DNA from: Owenia fusiformis
Lineage: Eukaryota > Annelida > Polychaeta > Sabellida > Oweniidae
NCBI GenBank assembly: GCA_903813345.2
Contig: CAIIXF020000005.1
Span: 436,001-500,000 of the forward strand
DNA length: 64,000 bases
Reading direction: 5' to 3'
Shown here piece after piece: positions 12,731-24,132 of this stretch. Each line of letters opens with the position of its first letter. The first letter of the stretch is position 1. Made by a program: the position numbers and the translations under genes. The notes under the pieces were generated by a model, which was not told where the DNA came from, did not search any database, and saw only the letters and a program-made list of their open reading frames with translations.

Positions 12731-13125
12731 CCCCGGGGGTTCACTCCAATATACCTATTAATACCTATATGCCGCGCCAAAGACCCCCTTTTTGAGCATT
12801 TTTTCCATGTCAATTTCCTCTCAAAATTGCAAAGTTTCCATGTATACTTCCTCTCGGACTTATAAAATGGAGTAACTTTCCTGAAATATTGGTGTTTAAC
12901 TATAAAATTTTAGGTGATTTATCCCAGACCTCGCCAACTGATTTTACCGATTTATTTCCATTATTTGTAGAAAAACTGATTTTTGACATAATAAAGGCTC
13001 TCTCTTTGACAAATTTTCCATGTTTTTTTCTCTCAGATAGGCCAGCTTCCATGGTTTATGCCCTAAGCCAAAATTGCCCCTGCTGCACATGCCTATCCAA
13101 AGTATTTAGAGTGAACCCCCCGGGG
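12731..13125. mobile_element. 395 bp element with CCCCGGGG terminal inverted repeats
   Basis: Left end CCCCGGGGGTTCACTCC, right end GAGTGAACCCCCCGGGG, with CACA on both sides (12727-12730, 13126-13129) as a possible target duplication. The interior is T-rich on this strand and lacks coding. Confidence 0.7.
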
Positions 13126-13548
13126 CACATACACGTTTAATAAGACGTCGTAAACATATTTACAAATCACAATGTCATGGCTACGAGACAGGGGGCTACG
13201 AGAACAAAATGACGCATTCTCAGCGTCGTCGGTACATGTTAACTTGAATTTATTCGCTAAAATTACAAAAGATAATTGTGCATAGAAAACAGAATCATTC
13301 TAAATAAACAGCACTGAGAAAATAAAAATGATAAATCATTTTGTGTGGATGCTCGTCTATACTTCGAGAGATCCTGTGTTTTAACTAGACCACGGGTCAC
13401 ATACAAAGCAACGCGTGCAAGGTCTATAATTGAAATACTCTTACTAAAAGCCTATAATATCTCACAACTGTTGTAAATTATTTTTGGTCAGATATAACAA
13501 ATTACATGCTTACAATGTTTGGATTCATCAAGAACAGACAAATAAAAC

Positions 13549-14085
13549 CATGGGCTTTCAACTAGAAGGGTATGCAACTCTATGTAATGACATGAGACCT
13601 TCAAAATGAGCAATGACATGCTTCCCTTTTATGGCAATATTTCAAAAAGTATTAGACAAATGTATATGTTTTAGTATTATTTTGAATAAAAATCAATTTT
13701 TAATATGATTTAAGCATAAAATATATTCAATATCATATAAAAGTAAACAGAAGAGACCAATAAGAATAAGAGTTATCAAGATGTTCTCTTTGAGTATTGC
13801 ATTGTGGGTAATTATTCAAGAACACATTCCAATAAAAACATAATTTGTGGGAGAATGTTCACTTTCTGTATTGTCATAATTATGATGAATTCCAATTTTT
13901 ATTAAATTATCAAGATGTATGTAGAAGATCATGTTTTTATTTTGGAGTTATTTCTTTTAATCATCAATAAAAAGTACAAAATAAGATTTTCTTGGAATGT
14001 GTACATTCTCCAATTTTGAAAACCCATGGCAATGTTTATGTATGAAATATGGGAAGTTGCCTACCCTTCTAGTTGAAAGCCCATG
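13549..14085. mobile_element. 537 bp TIR element, 7 bp duplication ATAAAAC
   Basis: The ends CATGGGCTTTCAACTAGAAG and reverse complement are flanked by ATAAAAC at 13542-13548 and 14086-14092. A 7-8 bp duplication fits hAT-like mobilisation, but the termini are not the usual CAG. Related terminal words (CCATGG.CTTTCAA) also occur at ~19157 and ~33131. No coding. Confidence 0.8.
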
Positions 14086-14639
14086 ATAAAACTGAATGGA
14101 TTCACCATTTAATGATGTTGGACGACTGCATTGAATGTTCTACCGTTCTGGGGGGGGGGCAGATTATTTCTCTGCTATCAGGGAGGGGAATCACGTTATT
14201 ATATTTTTAACTCGGATGTTTTAGTGAAGTATGACTGAGACCTAGTGTAATAGAGCCATTTTATCTTTGCCACAATACAAAAATAATATTAAATTTTCTT
14301 GTCCGCTCTATATACCCCAATAAATGTCAACTACTTATGTATTGAAATCTTGGGGTTGGAAATAAGCCAGATTAGTGGTCATCTTTTTCATTTATTGGCC
14401 AAATTATCAAAAATTAGCCTGACACTTTCAATTTGGGCCAAACGTTTTTTGGACCCGTTTCTGGATCTGACTATGGTTAAAATGAAAAGTAAAACAACTA
14501 CAGGTAGATTATGATGATATGTTCGCGCCGTTTTCAAAAACTTTAGCCCATGTTATTCGCTGATCAGTGAAAGGTTAACTTATAAGCTCTGGTAGCAAAC
14601 CAAATATACTAATAGTAAAATGAAAAAAATAATCTTGAA

Positions 14640-14850
14640 GAATATCTCACTACTGAAAATAACTTTGAAAAAAGACTATTTACAAAATTGAGACTCGGTG
14701 ACCATTCATCAGAGATTAAAGCAGGAAGATACAAAAATAAAAATGTAAATGAACGCAAATGTACAAAATGTTCAGATGATTGAGTTGAAGATGAACTTCA
14801 CGTTGTTATGAGATGCAAAAACTACGAAAGTGAGGCACTGTATTCTTAGA
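14640..14850 (+). pseudogene. LINE reverse-transcriptase C-terminal zinc-knuckle remnant
   Basis: A reading frame encoding RYKNKNVNERKCTKCSDD, an in-frame TGA, then VEDELHVVMRCKNYES. The C-x2-C ... H-x4-C pattern after an ERKC start is the usual C-terminal tail of many non-LTR retrotransposon polyproteins. It is short, broken and 5' truncated. Confidence 0.7.
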
Positions 14851-14859
14851 TAAAATTCA

Positions 14860-15450
14860 ATTATTAAAGGCCCACTTTGCGTATTTTCAATGTTTTTTTG
14901 CAGTTTGAATACTATAGTTATTTTATTTATCAATCTCTCAATTCATCAATCTCTCGTTTTCTTTTGGCAAAATAAAAAATTACATTTAATTTTTTAGTAT
15001 TTCCAATGTATTTATATGAACCATATCTTTCATTTGACACCAACAACAGCTCAAACGGACCACATCAAAGCTTACAATAATTAATCAAAAAATATTTTCG
15101 ATCTGTCAAGCTTTATATATCAAATTTTTACCAATGTCATTGAAAGATGGCGAAGTTGCTTGTATTACATGATGCATTCATTTTATAGAAGTGTTGCCAT
15201 CTTTTAAATCAAAAGTAATCTAAAACAATGGTTTGTTTAGCATGTGCATGCACTACTAATGATCTCTGAATTTCAAATGCTTTTTTATATGTGAGTTATT
15301 TTTTCTTGGTTCAATATATAAGCAAATCAAACTTTGTTTCATATTTGAGCTAGTGTGTGAGTAACATGTTTCAATGATTATTTCTTTCTTTTTTCTTCTA
15401 AATTAAGTATAGTGGGCCTTTAAATAAATTTTCTAACATGACTGAGGAAA
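14860..15450. other. No feature recognised
   Basis: A/T-rich sequence bounded by AAAGGCCCACTTTGCGTATT at 14868 and AGTATAGTGGGCCTTTAAAT near 15405. The inverted AAAGGCCCACT / AGTGGGCCTTT ends suggest a ~550 bp palindrome-ended element, but the arms are too short to be sure. Confidence 0.4.
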
Positions 15451-15454
15451 ACAA

Positions 15455-16021
15455 GAACCTGGCCCCAGAAATTTCGTTGGGCTTAAAGAATGGGACTTTT
15501 TAGGCAAAACTTCCATTTTTGGGCCTTATTTGGCCAAAGATCAAAAAATGGGCCTCAGATTTTCTTAGGGCCAATTTTCGATTTTAGGCCTCCCCTCCCC
15601 TTGTTAGCTCCTGGATCCGCCAGTGATAATAACCATATTTTACAACTTATAGACTTATAAACTTGTAAAGTGCACGCAAGTGTTCGACATGCGTTACACA
15701 CTGGCGGATTAGGGGGGGGGCCCAGGGGCCCGGGCCCCCCCCCCCCCCTTGGGTGGGCCCAGAAAAAAAAAATTGGGCCCAAAAATTTTTTTGGGCCAAA
15801 CAAGGCCTTCAGGCCCCAAAAAGTGGGCCTCTTTGGTCATTACTGGGCCTTTTAAGGCCTTATTTGTTAATTTCAGGCCAAATTTTGAAGAAAATGGGCC
15901 TCAAAATTTCAAAATTTGGGCCCACTTTTGGATTTTAGGGGCCCAAAAATTTTTGACGTTTTTTCTCTGACCTGAAATTTGGGCCCCCCCCCCCCCTTGT
16001 TGGTTCCTGGATCCGCCCCTG
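15455..16021. mobile_element. hAT-like MITE copies, GGCC-rich
   Basis: A partial copy ends at 15624 with CTGGATCCGCCAGTG. A fuller copy spans 15699-16021, from CACTGGCGGATTAGG to GGATCCGCCCCTG, with TTACA repeated on both sides (15694-15698, 16022-16026). CAGTGGCGGATCC-type ends are common in animal hAT elements. The interior is homopolymer G/C runs and GGGCC words; apparent reading frames there are compositional. Confidence 0.75.
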
Positions 16022-16329
16022 TTACATATCCTTGTAATGATCGATATGCATTACACACCCCTGTTGAAAAGCGTAATCCAGCAGTTTTGCAGCAAGTGAC
16101 TTCCGGAGGAAAATGTAAAAATTAAAAATGTTTCCACTGTTTGAACTCGCAAAAATCCTACATTTTCGGTATGATAAAGAAGGAAGGGTAATCAAAATTC
16201 ACAAATGGGCTTACAAAGAGATCGGTGAACTTAGTCAAGTGGCGTTACTATTGACGAATGGTGAGTTTACACTCTATTCTATGATTTAATTTTTAACTCA
16301 AAACAAAGTTCAAAAAAGTTTGTTCAATA

Positions 16330-17152
16330 GAGTAGATTTCATGGCCTGACTTCGTCGGTAGAACTTGAAAAATAAGATTTACCTGAAGATTAGGAGTCTT
16401 ACTTACCCTCTAGAGGCTAGAACACACATTTTATTGAAACTCTATCACCTTTGTTGCGTCAACTATAGAGCATTTAGCACAATATCCAAGAGGTAAATTA
16501 TGGATCGTGAAAATGAATGATTTCCTAGTAAGTTCCGGAAGTTTCAATACGATAAATTACCAAACATTTGTGAAAATTGAATCTTTGTTCGTTGATTTTA
16601 TAATTTACACGTGCGTGAATTCATCTACACTTTGGTCTAAATTATAAAGCATCACAAACAGGTCCTAGAATATTAATAGACTAATACAGCTGACGACCCA
16701 TTCATACTTTCCGCGCATAATTTCATTCAGACCAATAGTTCAACTGTAGATCATGCACTTTGTCTATCTTAGAACAGGCCATCCTCCCCTGCCCTGTCCT
16801 AAACTCGTCTGCAGAAGAGACCACAAAACATTATCTTCAAATAGTTTAATTATTTTTACATCAGACATGGTTGGATGATATGTCACAAAATTAAAGGTCA
16901 AGGTCAATACAGTATTTCGTGATAGAGGCAAAGCAGTCCCGGAAGTAAACACGAGGAAAATGGAAAAGTCCAAAAAGCACTAACACAAATTCAATCAAGT
17001 ACTGTGCTTATGCTTCATCATGAACAAAACATAGCTGATATGGTTTCATTAAAATGTGTGTTCTAACCTCTAAAGAGTAAGTAAGACTCCTAATCTTCAG
17101 ATAAATCTTATTTTCAAGTTCTACCGACGAAGTCAGGCCATGAAATCTACTC
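16330..17152. mobile_element. 823 bp palindromic MITE, TA duplication (family 1)
   Basis: The ends GAGTAGATTTCATGGCCTGA and reverse complement form arms of about 110-120 bp, flanked by TA at 16328-16329 and 17153-17154. The arm sequence parallels that of 4210-4600, so the two are diverged relatives. No coding. Confidence 0.85.
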
Positions 17153-17535
17153 TAGCCTAATGCATAGCTCTTTTCAATATATATATCTGTGGACTAATTT
17201 CAAATAAATTGTTTATTCTTACTCTTAAAGTAAATACTGTAATTTGTATACACTTTATAAACCATAGACTCCAATCAGATTTTTTTCGAAAGAACATGGC
17301 TTTATTTTCTATTCTGGAGTAAAGTCGGAGACATTAATAAACCTCAACCATCAAAAGTTGTCACAATTAGCTAAATTCTAAGTTTCGTGTCTCAAACTCT
17401 TCCAAGCGGTAGAAAAATAATTCCCGTTCACTTTAAGTAGCACAATAAATGAATCCAAAGCTTCATACCTGCAAATGATGGATAAATTTCTACCAAATCG
17501 AACGAATGTTTTCATGAATCGCCATGTTTGTGATC

Positions 17536-17953
17536 CAAGGAGGATTGACTCCCAGAATGCAACATTAGTTAACCTTATATACTCGTGACAGGTTTCAAAA
17601 TGGCGGAGCAGCATTTTGAGAGTGGCACATGTCTAGTTCAACAAGTCAAACCTAGTCTGGGCCTTATTTCCTATCTGACATATCTTGTGGCCCACCCTAG
17701 GTTTAACGTCCGTGCCTATTCAGCCCTTGATGCAAAAATTTTTGATGGTGTCCTATGGCAGCGCATGGAATTCTATGCACGTTTTATTAATAACTGATAG
17801 TGAGAATTTGCAACCAATGAAAGCATAGCACGGAAGTTAAACCCAATCACGGCAACAAGAACACTCAGATTAATTAAATGAAAGCCGTGGTATTGGGTTT
17901 AACTTGTTGAACTAGCACGTGTCATGTTGCATTCTGGGAGCCAATCCTCCTTG
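17536..17953. mobile_element. 418 bp inverted-repeat element
   Basis: The outer arms CAAGGAGGATTGACTCCCAG and reverse complement, plus a second inverted pair with CTAGTTCAACAAGT near 17632 and ACTTGTTGAACTAG near 17902. The centre has no recognisable gene. Confidence 0.75.
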
Positions 17954-18091
17954 CGTTCTAATCGGACTTACTAGGACGGAGAAAATAGAGCACTGAATAC
18001 ACTGAGGTAAGAATTTATTACATGTGCGACAGCATGTATTTTTCATAGCTATAGTAATTCGTTATGCCATATGCTTTTAATAATGTCTCAA

Positions 18092-20837
18092 CCCTTATAA
18101 AAAATTCAACCTTGAAAGTCCGAATTTAACCGTTGCACAATCATTGTACAATCATTGATCCGATCATTTATGCAACCATGCCAACCGTTACGATGCAACC
18201 ATTACAATTTTGGTTGTAAACTCATTGAAATATTTCAATCATATGTAACCATTGTAAACGCTTGACAATTTTGGTTGCATTTCTTGCAACCGTTTCAATC
18301 GAATGCAACCCTTTAAAACTATGGCAATTTTATCTCAATACAACATAAAATAATTATCTTGCTCTTTAAAAAATATATTTCAAATGTGTGTATTTCATGC
18401 ATACTGTACATGTCAGAATTTAAATGGTTTGATCAAAAAGATATTTAAAGTATTGAAATAGTTAAGTAAACTTGTCTTGTGAATGAAAATATATTGAACC
18501 AAATGACTATTTTACAAAATCACTTCACTACTTTTTAAGTTATTGCAAAATCATTTGAAAGATTTTTTGATTGGGTCAAGTCTTGGATTTTACACTTCAC
18601 CTTGCAATCATCGCAATTATAAAGGAAGGAAGATGTGTCTGGAAGGAAGAAATCCTTCAATGGGAAAATAATCTGTTTTGATTTGATATTTTTGATTTGA
18701 TAGAGAAAATGCAATCAGACATTACAGGATGTGTTTTAAATAATTAAGTCATTAAGCATACAGTAACTTAAAAAACTCTGATTACAGTTAGACTCAGTCT
18801 ATCTAGTTTGATTAGAGTCTGCTTTGAAGGATGTGTGTAAAGAAACTTTATTAATCCATTAATCCATAAACAAAACAAAAATAATTCGGCAAGGCAAAAC
18901 AAACCTTATTATATCAGTTTGATTAGAGTCTGCTATAAAGGAAGCATCCTATGTAATTTAAATTATTCCATACACAGAACTTGATAAATAATTTGCCAAA
19001 GAAAATCTCCCATATTTTCCTCCAGATTTTTCCAAGTTTAGAGTTTTGAAAAATAAGCCCTGTTTTTGGTTTTTATTTTTTAATCATCAACACCTATCAT
19101 TTAGACTGAAAACACTTTTCAGTACAAATGCTCTGCCCTAGTGAATAAAGTAAAACCATGGACTTTCAATCTATTGAATGTCTATGGTAAAACAAACTAA
19201 ATAAAAATGAAATAAAAAATTCTGAAAATATTATTTGCAGTTTCATATACTTGCTATTTGAGATTTCTCAGCACTTATTGAAGTAATTGAATAAAGGAAT
19301 AAACCCTCAAAAATCTGAAAACACTTTTTAAATTTTAACTCCCCCCCCCTCTGCATGAAATAGATAATTAAAATAAATATATAGTATAACACAAGATGAA
19401 AATAGATATAACAGAAACTAGGACTATGAACCCTTTTTCTGGTCAAGCATTTTAATTAGCCGTTCAACCGTTTTAATTAGCTGTTCAACCGTTTTAATTA
19501 GCTGTTCAACCGTTTTAATTGGCTGTTCAAGCATTTTGATTTTCTTAAACCCATGAGAATATCAATATGTAGTAGGTATTGTTGTGTTGAGCATTGTTAT
19601 AAAAAATATTTGCCAAGAAAGAACATGGTAATTAAATCTGTTGTGAAAATGTGTTTCACACATAATATACAGTCAATATCAAAATAGTCCTCTTGTTTGT
19701 ATTTTTTAAATTTTAGTGAGTCATACTCTTGATATTTGGTGTTAACTACACATGGATACATTTGAAGACCCATTTTGCTGGGGGGGGGGGCTGACTACTG
19801 GCCTGTTCATTGTATATAAACTTTTGCGGGGGTCCTGAGCTAAACCCTCCGATATCAATATGTTCCCAAACCAATCTATTTGTATATCATGGGTATAGCA
19901 ATAATCCATCTACCTTGACAAAATGTTACTGAAATTATTAATTCAGATGTTTTCCATTGAAACTGTGAAAATTAAGTCTTTGGTGCCTGAATGCATTATT
20001 ACTATAAAAACATTTTCACTAAATAAAGCAATCAACTTGTGATTACATGTTTGTATTATTTTGTACATCATACCCTGCTTCTTTTGATCATACATGTATA
20101 TCAGTCTAATCATGAACAAAAACAATGGTGTCTCATCTTGTGATTTTGTTAAGTTTAAAAGATATCTTAAGATTTTCCTTGGTCAATTACTTAACCTAAT
20201 TGGAATTTTGCTTAATTCTTTTCATAATTAACATTAAAAATACATTATTTTGGCAATATCAGATAACGGGAAATAAACACTAGATATGGTACTTTTAATT
20301 GAGTAAATAATGTAAATGACAGAGAACATAAATTATCATATGCCATTGAGTGGAAAACTAGTCTGGTATCGCGTTCCTAAATCCGTACTGGAGAAAGAAA
20401 CATATGAACATGAATTTAGTAATTTACTATAATAAACATGCATGTATGCTTGCAGAAAAAATATCCTAATATACTGTTGTTGAATAGAGGTAGATTCAAA
20501 TCCTTACTTAAAGATAATTTTAATTCAAGTAAAATGATTACTTTTTTGGAACGATACCAATTCAGGATGGTTGCAGGGCTTGAACTATGTAATCATTGAA
20601 CAAAACGTATTGCAACCATTTACATTTCAATGTGAAATGGTTGCAGTTTACAATCGTTGCAGATTACAATGATTGTATAGAAATGGTTGCGCAGTCATTG
20701 AAAAAGAGTTGACTTTGTTTGGTTGAACGCAATGGTTGTACAATGATTGCTTATCATCGTACAATGGTTTTTCAGTATTCAATGATTGATGGAAACGGTT
20801 TAAATTCGGACTTTCAAGGTTGAATTTTTTATAAGGG
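18092..20837. mobile_element. 2.7 kb TIR element, CCCTTATAAAAAATTCAA ends, 2 bp duplication
   Basis: The ends CCCTTATAAAAAATTCAACC and reverse complement continue as imperfect inverted arms of ~40 bp. AA lies on both sides (18090-18091, 20838-20839). Subterminal regions at both ends are full of short CAATCATTG / CAATGATTG and AACCGTT words. The middle has no transposase; it includes GTTTTAATTAGCTGTTCAACC tandem copies at 19450-19530. The termini match those of 28048-38182. I cannot assign a superfamily. Confidence 0.75.
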
Positions 20838-21790
20838 AACTGACAACTTAGAAGATACATACCTCAAGCAAACAAAAATTTTGTCTGAGAAGTTAAACAT
20901 ATCTTTTTGTAAACATATTCTAGGTGTTGGGAAAAGGGCAACTAACATGGCTATTTATGGAGAACTTGGGAGGTATCCACTATTTATAAACATATTTGAT
21001 AGAATTATATTCAGGACTCTGATAACCTGTTACTCAGTCAAGCATTTCACAACACAAAAAATCAGAATTCTATGTCATGGTATATGTTGTTCTTAAAATT
21101 GATTAAAATATTAATGAATACTGAAGAAATACTAGATATAACACCAGAAATATTATCTGAATGCAAGCAAAGTCTAAGGAGCCGATTTCATGAATTCTGG
21201 AAGAATAAAATCTCTAATGATACACAAAAACGAAAGTGCAATAGCAAATTAAGAACTTATAACACATTCAAAAGTAACTTTGCCTATGAAAATTATTTAG
21301 ATTATATAAAACGTTTTGACCTGCGTAGAGAGTTTACTAAACTTAGAATAAGTGCACATAATCTCCAAATTGAACTTAGTCGCTACACAAGACCAAAACC
21401 GACACCTCTGGAGGAGAGAAAATGCGAAACATGCAATATTATAGAAAATGAAGAACACTATCTCCTTCACTGTACGAAAAATAATAAACAAAGAAGTATA
21501 ATGTTGTCTAAAATAAAAATGCCAGTACAAGAAATCCATTTATTTATTTGATGTCTGGTAAAGATCAAAACTGTATAAATGTAGCAAAATATATATTTAC
21601 ATCCAGTACCAATAGCTATATCTCTAGTGCACCAATGCATCATCATCATTAATAGTAATATTAATAGTTATGTAGTTTTTAACATGTAAATGTCTTTTTT
21701 CCTTCCTTTATAATTGTTATAATTTTTGTACATGTACTTGACCCCAAGGGGTGTGAATGTACTTAAAGAATAAATAAATAAATAAATAAA
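20838..21790 (+). pseudogene. LINE 3' end remnant (RT C-terminal region and 3' UTR)
   Basis: 20841-21096 encodes a stretch with FCKHILGVGKRATNMA and GELGRYPL, typical of the region after the reverse transcriptase in non-LTR elements. After a frame break, 21072-21551 continues to ERKCETCNIIENEEHYLLHC, the C-terminal zinc-knuckle-like motif. The 3' UTR ends in an (AAAT)n tail at 21768-21792. It is 5' truncated exactly at the neighbouring TIR element. Confidence 0.85.
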
Positions 21791-23962
21791 TATGTTCCCC
21801 AGTGCTGATACAAAATAATAAAGGGTGAATTTTCAAACTCAACAGAGTGTTCCTACCAAAATGGATTTGTCTACATACCCCTGACACTCTTATCTGATAG
21901 ATAGAATGCACAAATAAAACAAAAGTTTTCCTAATATAATTAAAAAGTTCTCTCAAATTTTGAAGTGATTTTACCTGTTAATTCTGTCATTGGTCCGCCA
22001 TTTTTGCGGAAGTTACACTGAAACACAAACTCCATGAAATGAAATGAAATCACTAGAAAAAAACATGGCACACATCGTGCTCACGTGCATTAAAGTTTAA
22101 TCCAATCAGATTATTTGATTAATTTGCGCACATGAATTATTTGCTTCTGAGCACTTACCATTAAAAGCTAACCACAATAAACAAACCTGGTGGAGATGAC
22201 CCTTACTTCATTTTAGCGAAATTTCAGCTCAAACTCGTGACAAATGCATTATGCATACGCTGGTATGAAGCCTTGGAGACACTTATTTTGGTAAATACTT
22301 TTCTGCAGTTTGTGGGAGTTTGGGACATTTAATGTTAAAATTCAAGAAAATATGCCAACAATACGACTTATCAATTAATTTGTATCAGCACTGTATGTAT
22401 CAACGAACAGTGTAGTTGTCTGTAGGCTCTGTAGTTACTTTTCTTATATATGAAACAGTGGATTGAAGGGCTCAAGTTTACTCAGACTTTAGTCATTTTC
22501 GCAAACTAGTATTCAATTACAGGTTGCCTTGTTGGTGGGCTGATGCGTGGTCTAGACTTCTTGATTGTTTGATGAAGATAGGTACATCACAGCATAATCT
22601 TGCAAAACAAAGATGACATTTCTGACAGTGATCAGTGCACTTAATTCCCAAGAAGATCCTAACTAGACAACAGCAACACCAAAGCGTAGCAAATCCCAAC
22701 AGCAATGGCTGGCATTTTTACAAATGAAGTACATAGCAAAAATCTTAAAATAACAAACAAAAAATTGCCATCATTTTCAAAATTGTCATCAGAAAGTGTA
22801 ATAAAGCGTTTAAGTAGGCACATATAAAATCTCAAAAAATCACACACATGTACGCCTACTACCCAAAATGTCATAAGACAGTGTGCCATGCATATGAGTA
22901 TTCACATGTCAAATATGATCAAAATCGCTCTATCACTATATGAGTTATAGTAAAAAATCTACCCAAAGTGTCATGGCTCATGAATATTCACATATCAAAT
23001 ATAAACAAAATCACTTAACTACATTTGGATGTACGGACATCATTTGTTGCTGCTGCATCAGTGTCTTCATTCGTTGTCTTTTTTCTTCTTTATTGTCCTC
23101 TTTTTTCTTTCTCCATCTTGATTTTCTTGTATTTGATTGTTTTTGATTGTGATGTTAGTCATTTTCATTTTTTCGGGGCCCACAGACTTGAGACTGCGCG
23201 TAGAAGATGTTCAATATTTTTGTTTATATGTAGATATTTACAAATTGTGATAGAATGCATAATTCAAAATCAAAATATTGCATTTTAAAGTTCAAATGGC
23301 ATGTCCCTAATTTTTTCAGCTTTTCGTGAAAGTGCAGAAGTACATTATACATGTATATTAAAATGTTCATACATGTACATTGTGTAGATAATGCTTATTG
23401 TCTACGAAGCTGTAAGTGAATCCAGGCCTGTCAACCTGGGAACACCTTAGATAAGTGACTTACAAATGTTCAACTCCTACCTTCAAGTGTATGCTGTTCA
23501 TTGTCCCTTCAGATTTTATTGCATATATCCAAATTTTGGACACCCCAAGTTTTCACGCTCATTTCGCTCGCATCCACGATTTCTATCAATGGGGGAAGAA
23601 AAAAAAGTGTGTGACTTCAATTTCTTCAGCAAATGCGTGACAAATACGCAAATTGCGGAACAAATGGATGGCCTGTTAATCCTATAATTTGCAACCCTTC
23701 AGATTAAATGATGAATGGCATTATGTTGAGTCACAATATTCCTTTAAGTTTTTCATATTATAGCATAGCTAATATTATTATATACCATGAAGGATCATGT
23801 CCTCTGCGTCACGTCATTTATCCATCATAACCATAAAAGCCAATGTTGATGTCATGGTTGGGTGTAATGTTAGATAAAACGGCAACATTCTGTCTGTTTT
23901 GGTAGGTTTCTTGGTGTTTTTGTTTCATTATCTATTTGTTTGTGCTATTTTTATATTTTTAG
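21791..23962. other. No gene recognised upstream of the RCC1-type gene
   Basis: Contains the reversed relative of the 5200-5620 tandem repeat at 22860-23010. A block at 23420-23650 (CCTGTCAACC, TTCTTCAGCAAATGCGTGAC) is shared with 34080-34345. The 5' exon(s) and promoter of the large gene may be here, but I could not identify them. Confidence 0.45.
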
Positions 23963-24132
23963 GTTATGTAGTACTGAGGCATCATGTGAGTGGAAGGAAC
24001 CCAATAATTCGTCAGTTTCTCTGGTACCCTGATAAAACAATAGAATGCATGACCTTTGACCCTACAGGAACATGGCTTCTCATTCTAGTGCGGGAGTGTA
24101 GGCTGTTCATTGTTCCGGCACTCTGCATGTTG
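23963..24132 (+). CDS. RCC1-type gene, first recognised exon
   Basis: Acceptor ATTTTTAG, donor GTGAGT. Encodes YVVLRHHVSGRNPIIRQF, WYPDKTIECMTFDPTGTW and a hydrophobic strand LFIVPALCML. Begins two bases into a codon, so at least one upstream coding exon exists. Confidence 0.8.

Noticed and set aside
15555-15970. Gly/Pro-rich frames on both strands
   Set aside because: Composition of a GGCC-rich hAT-like MITE with homopolymer runs.
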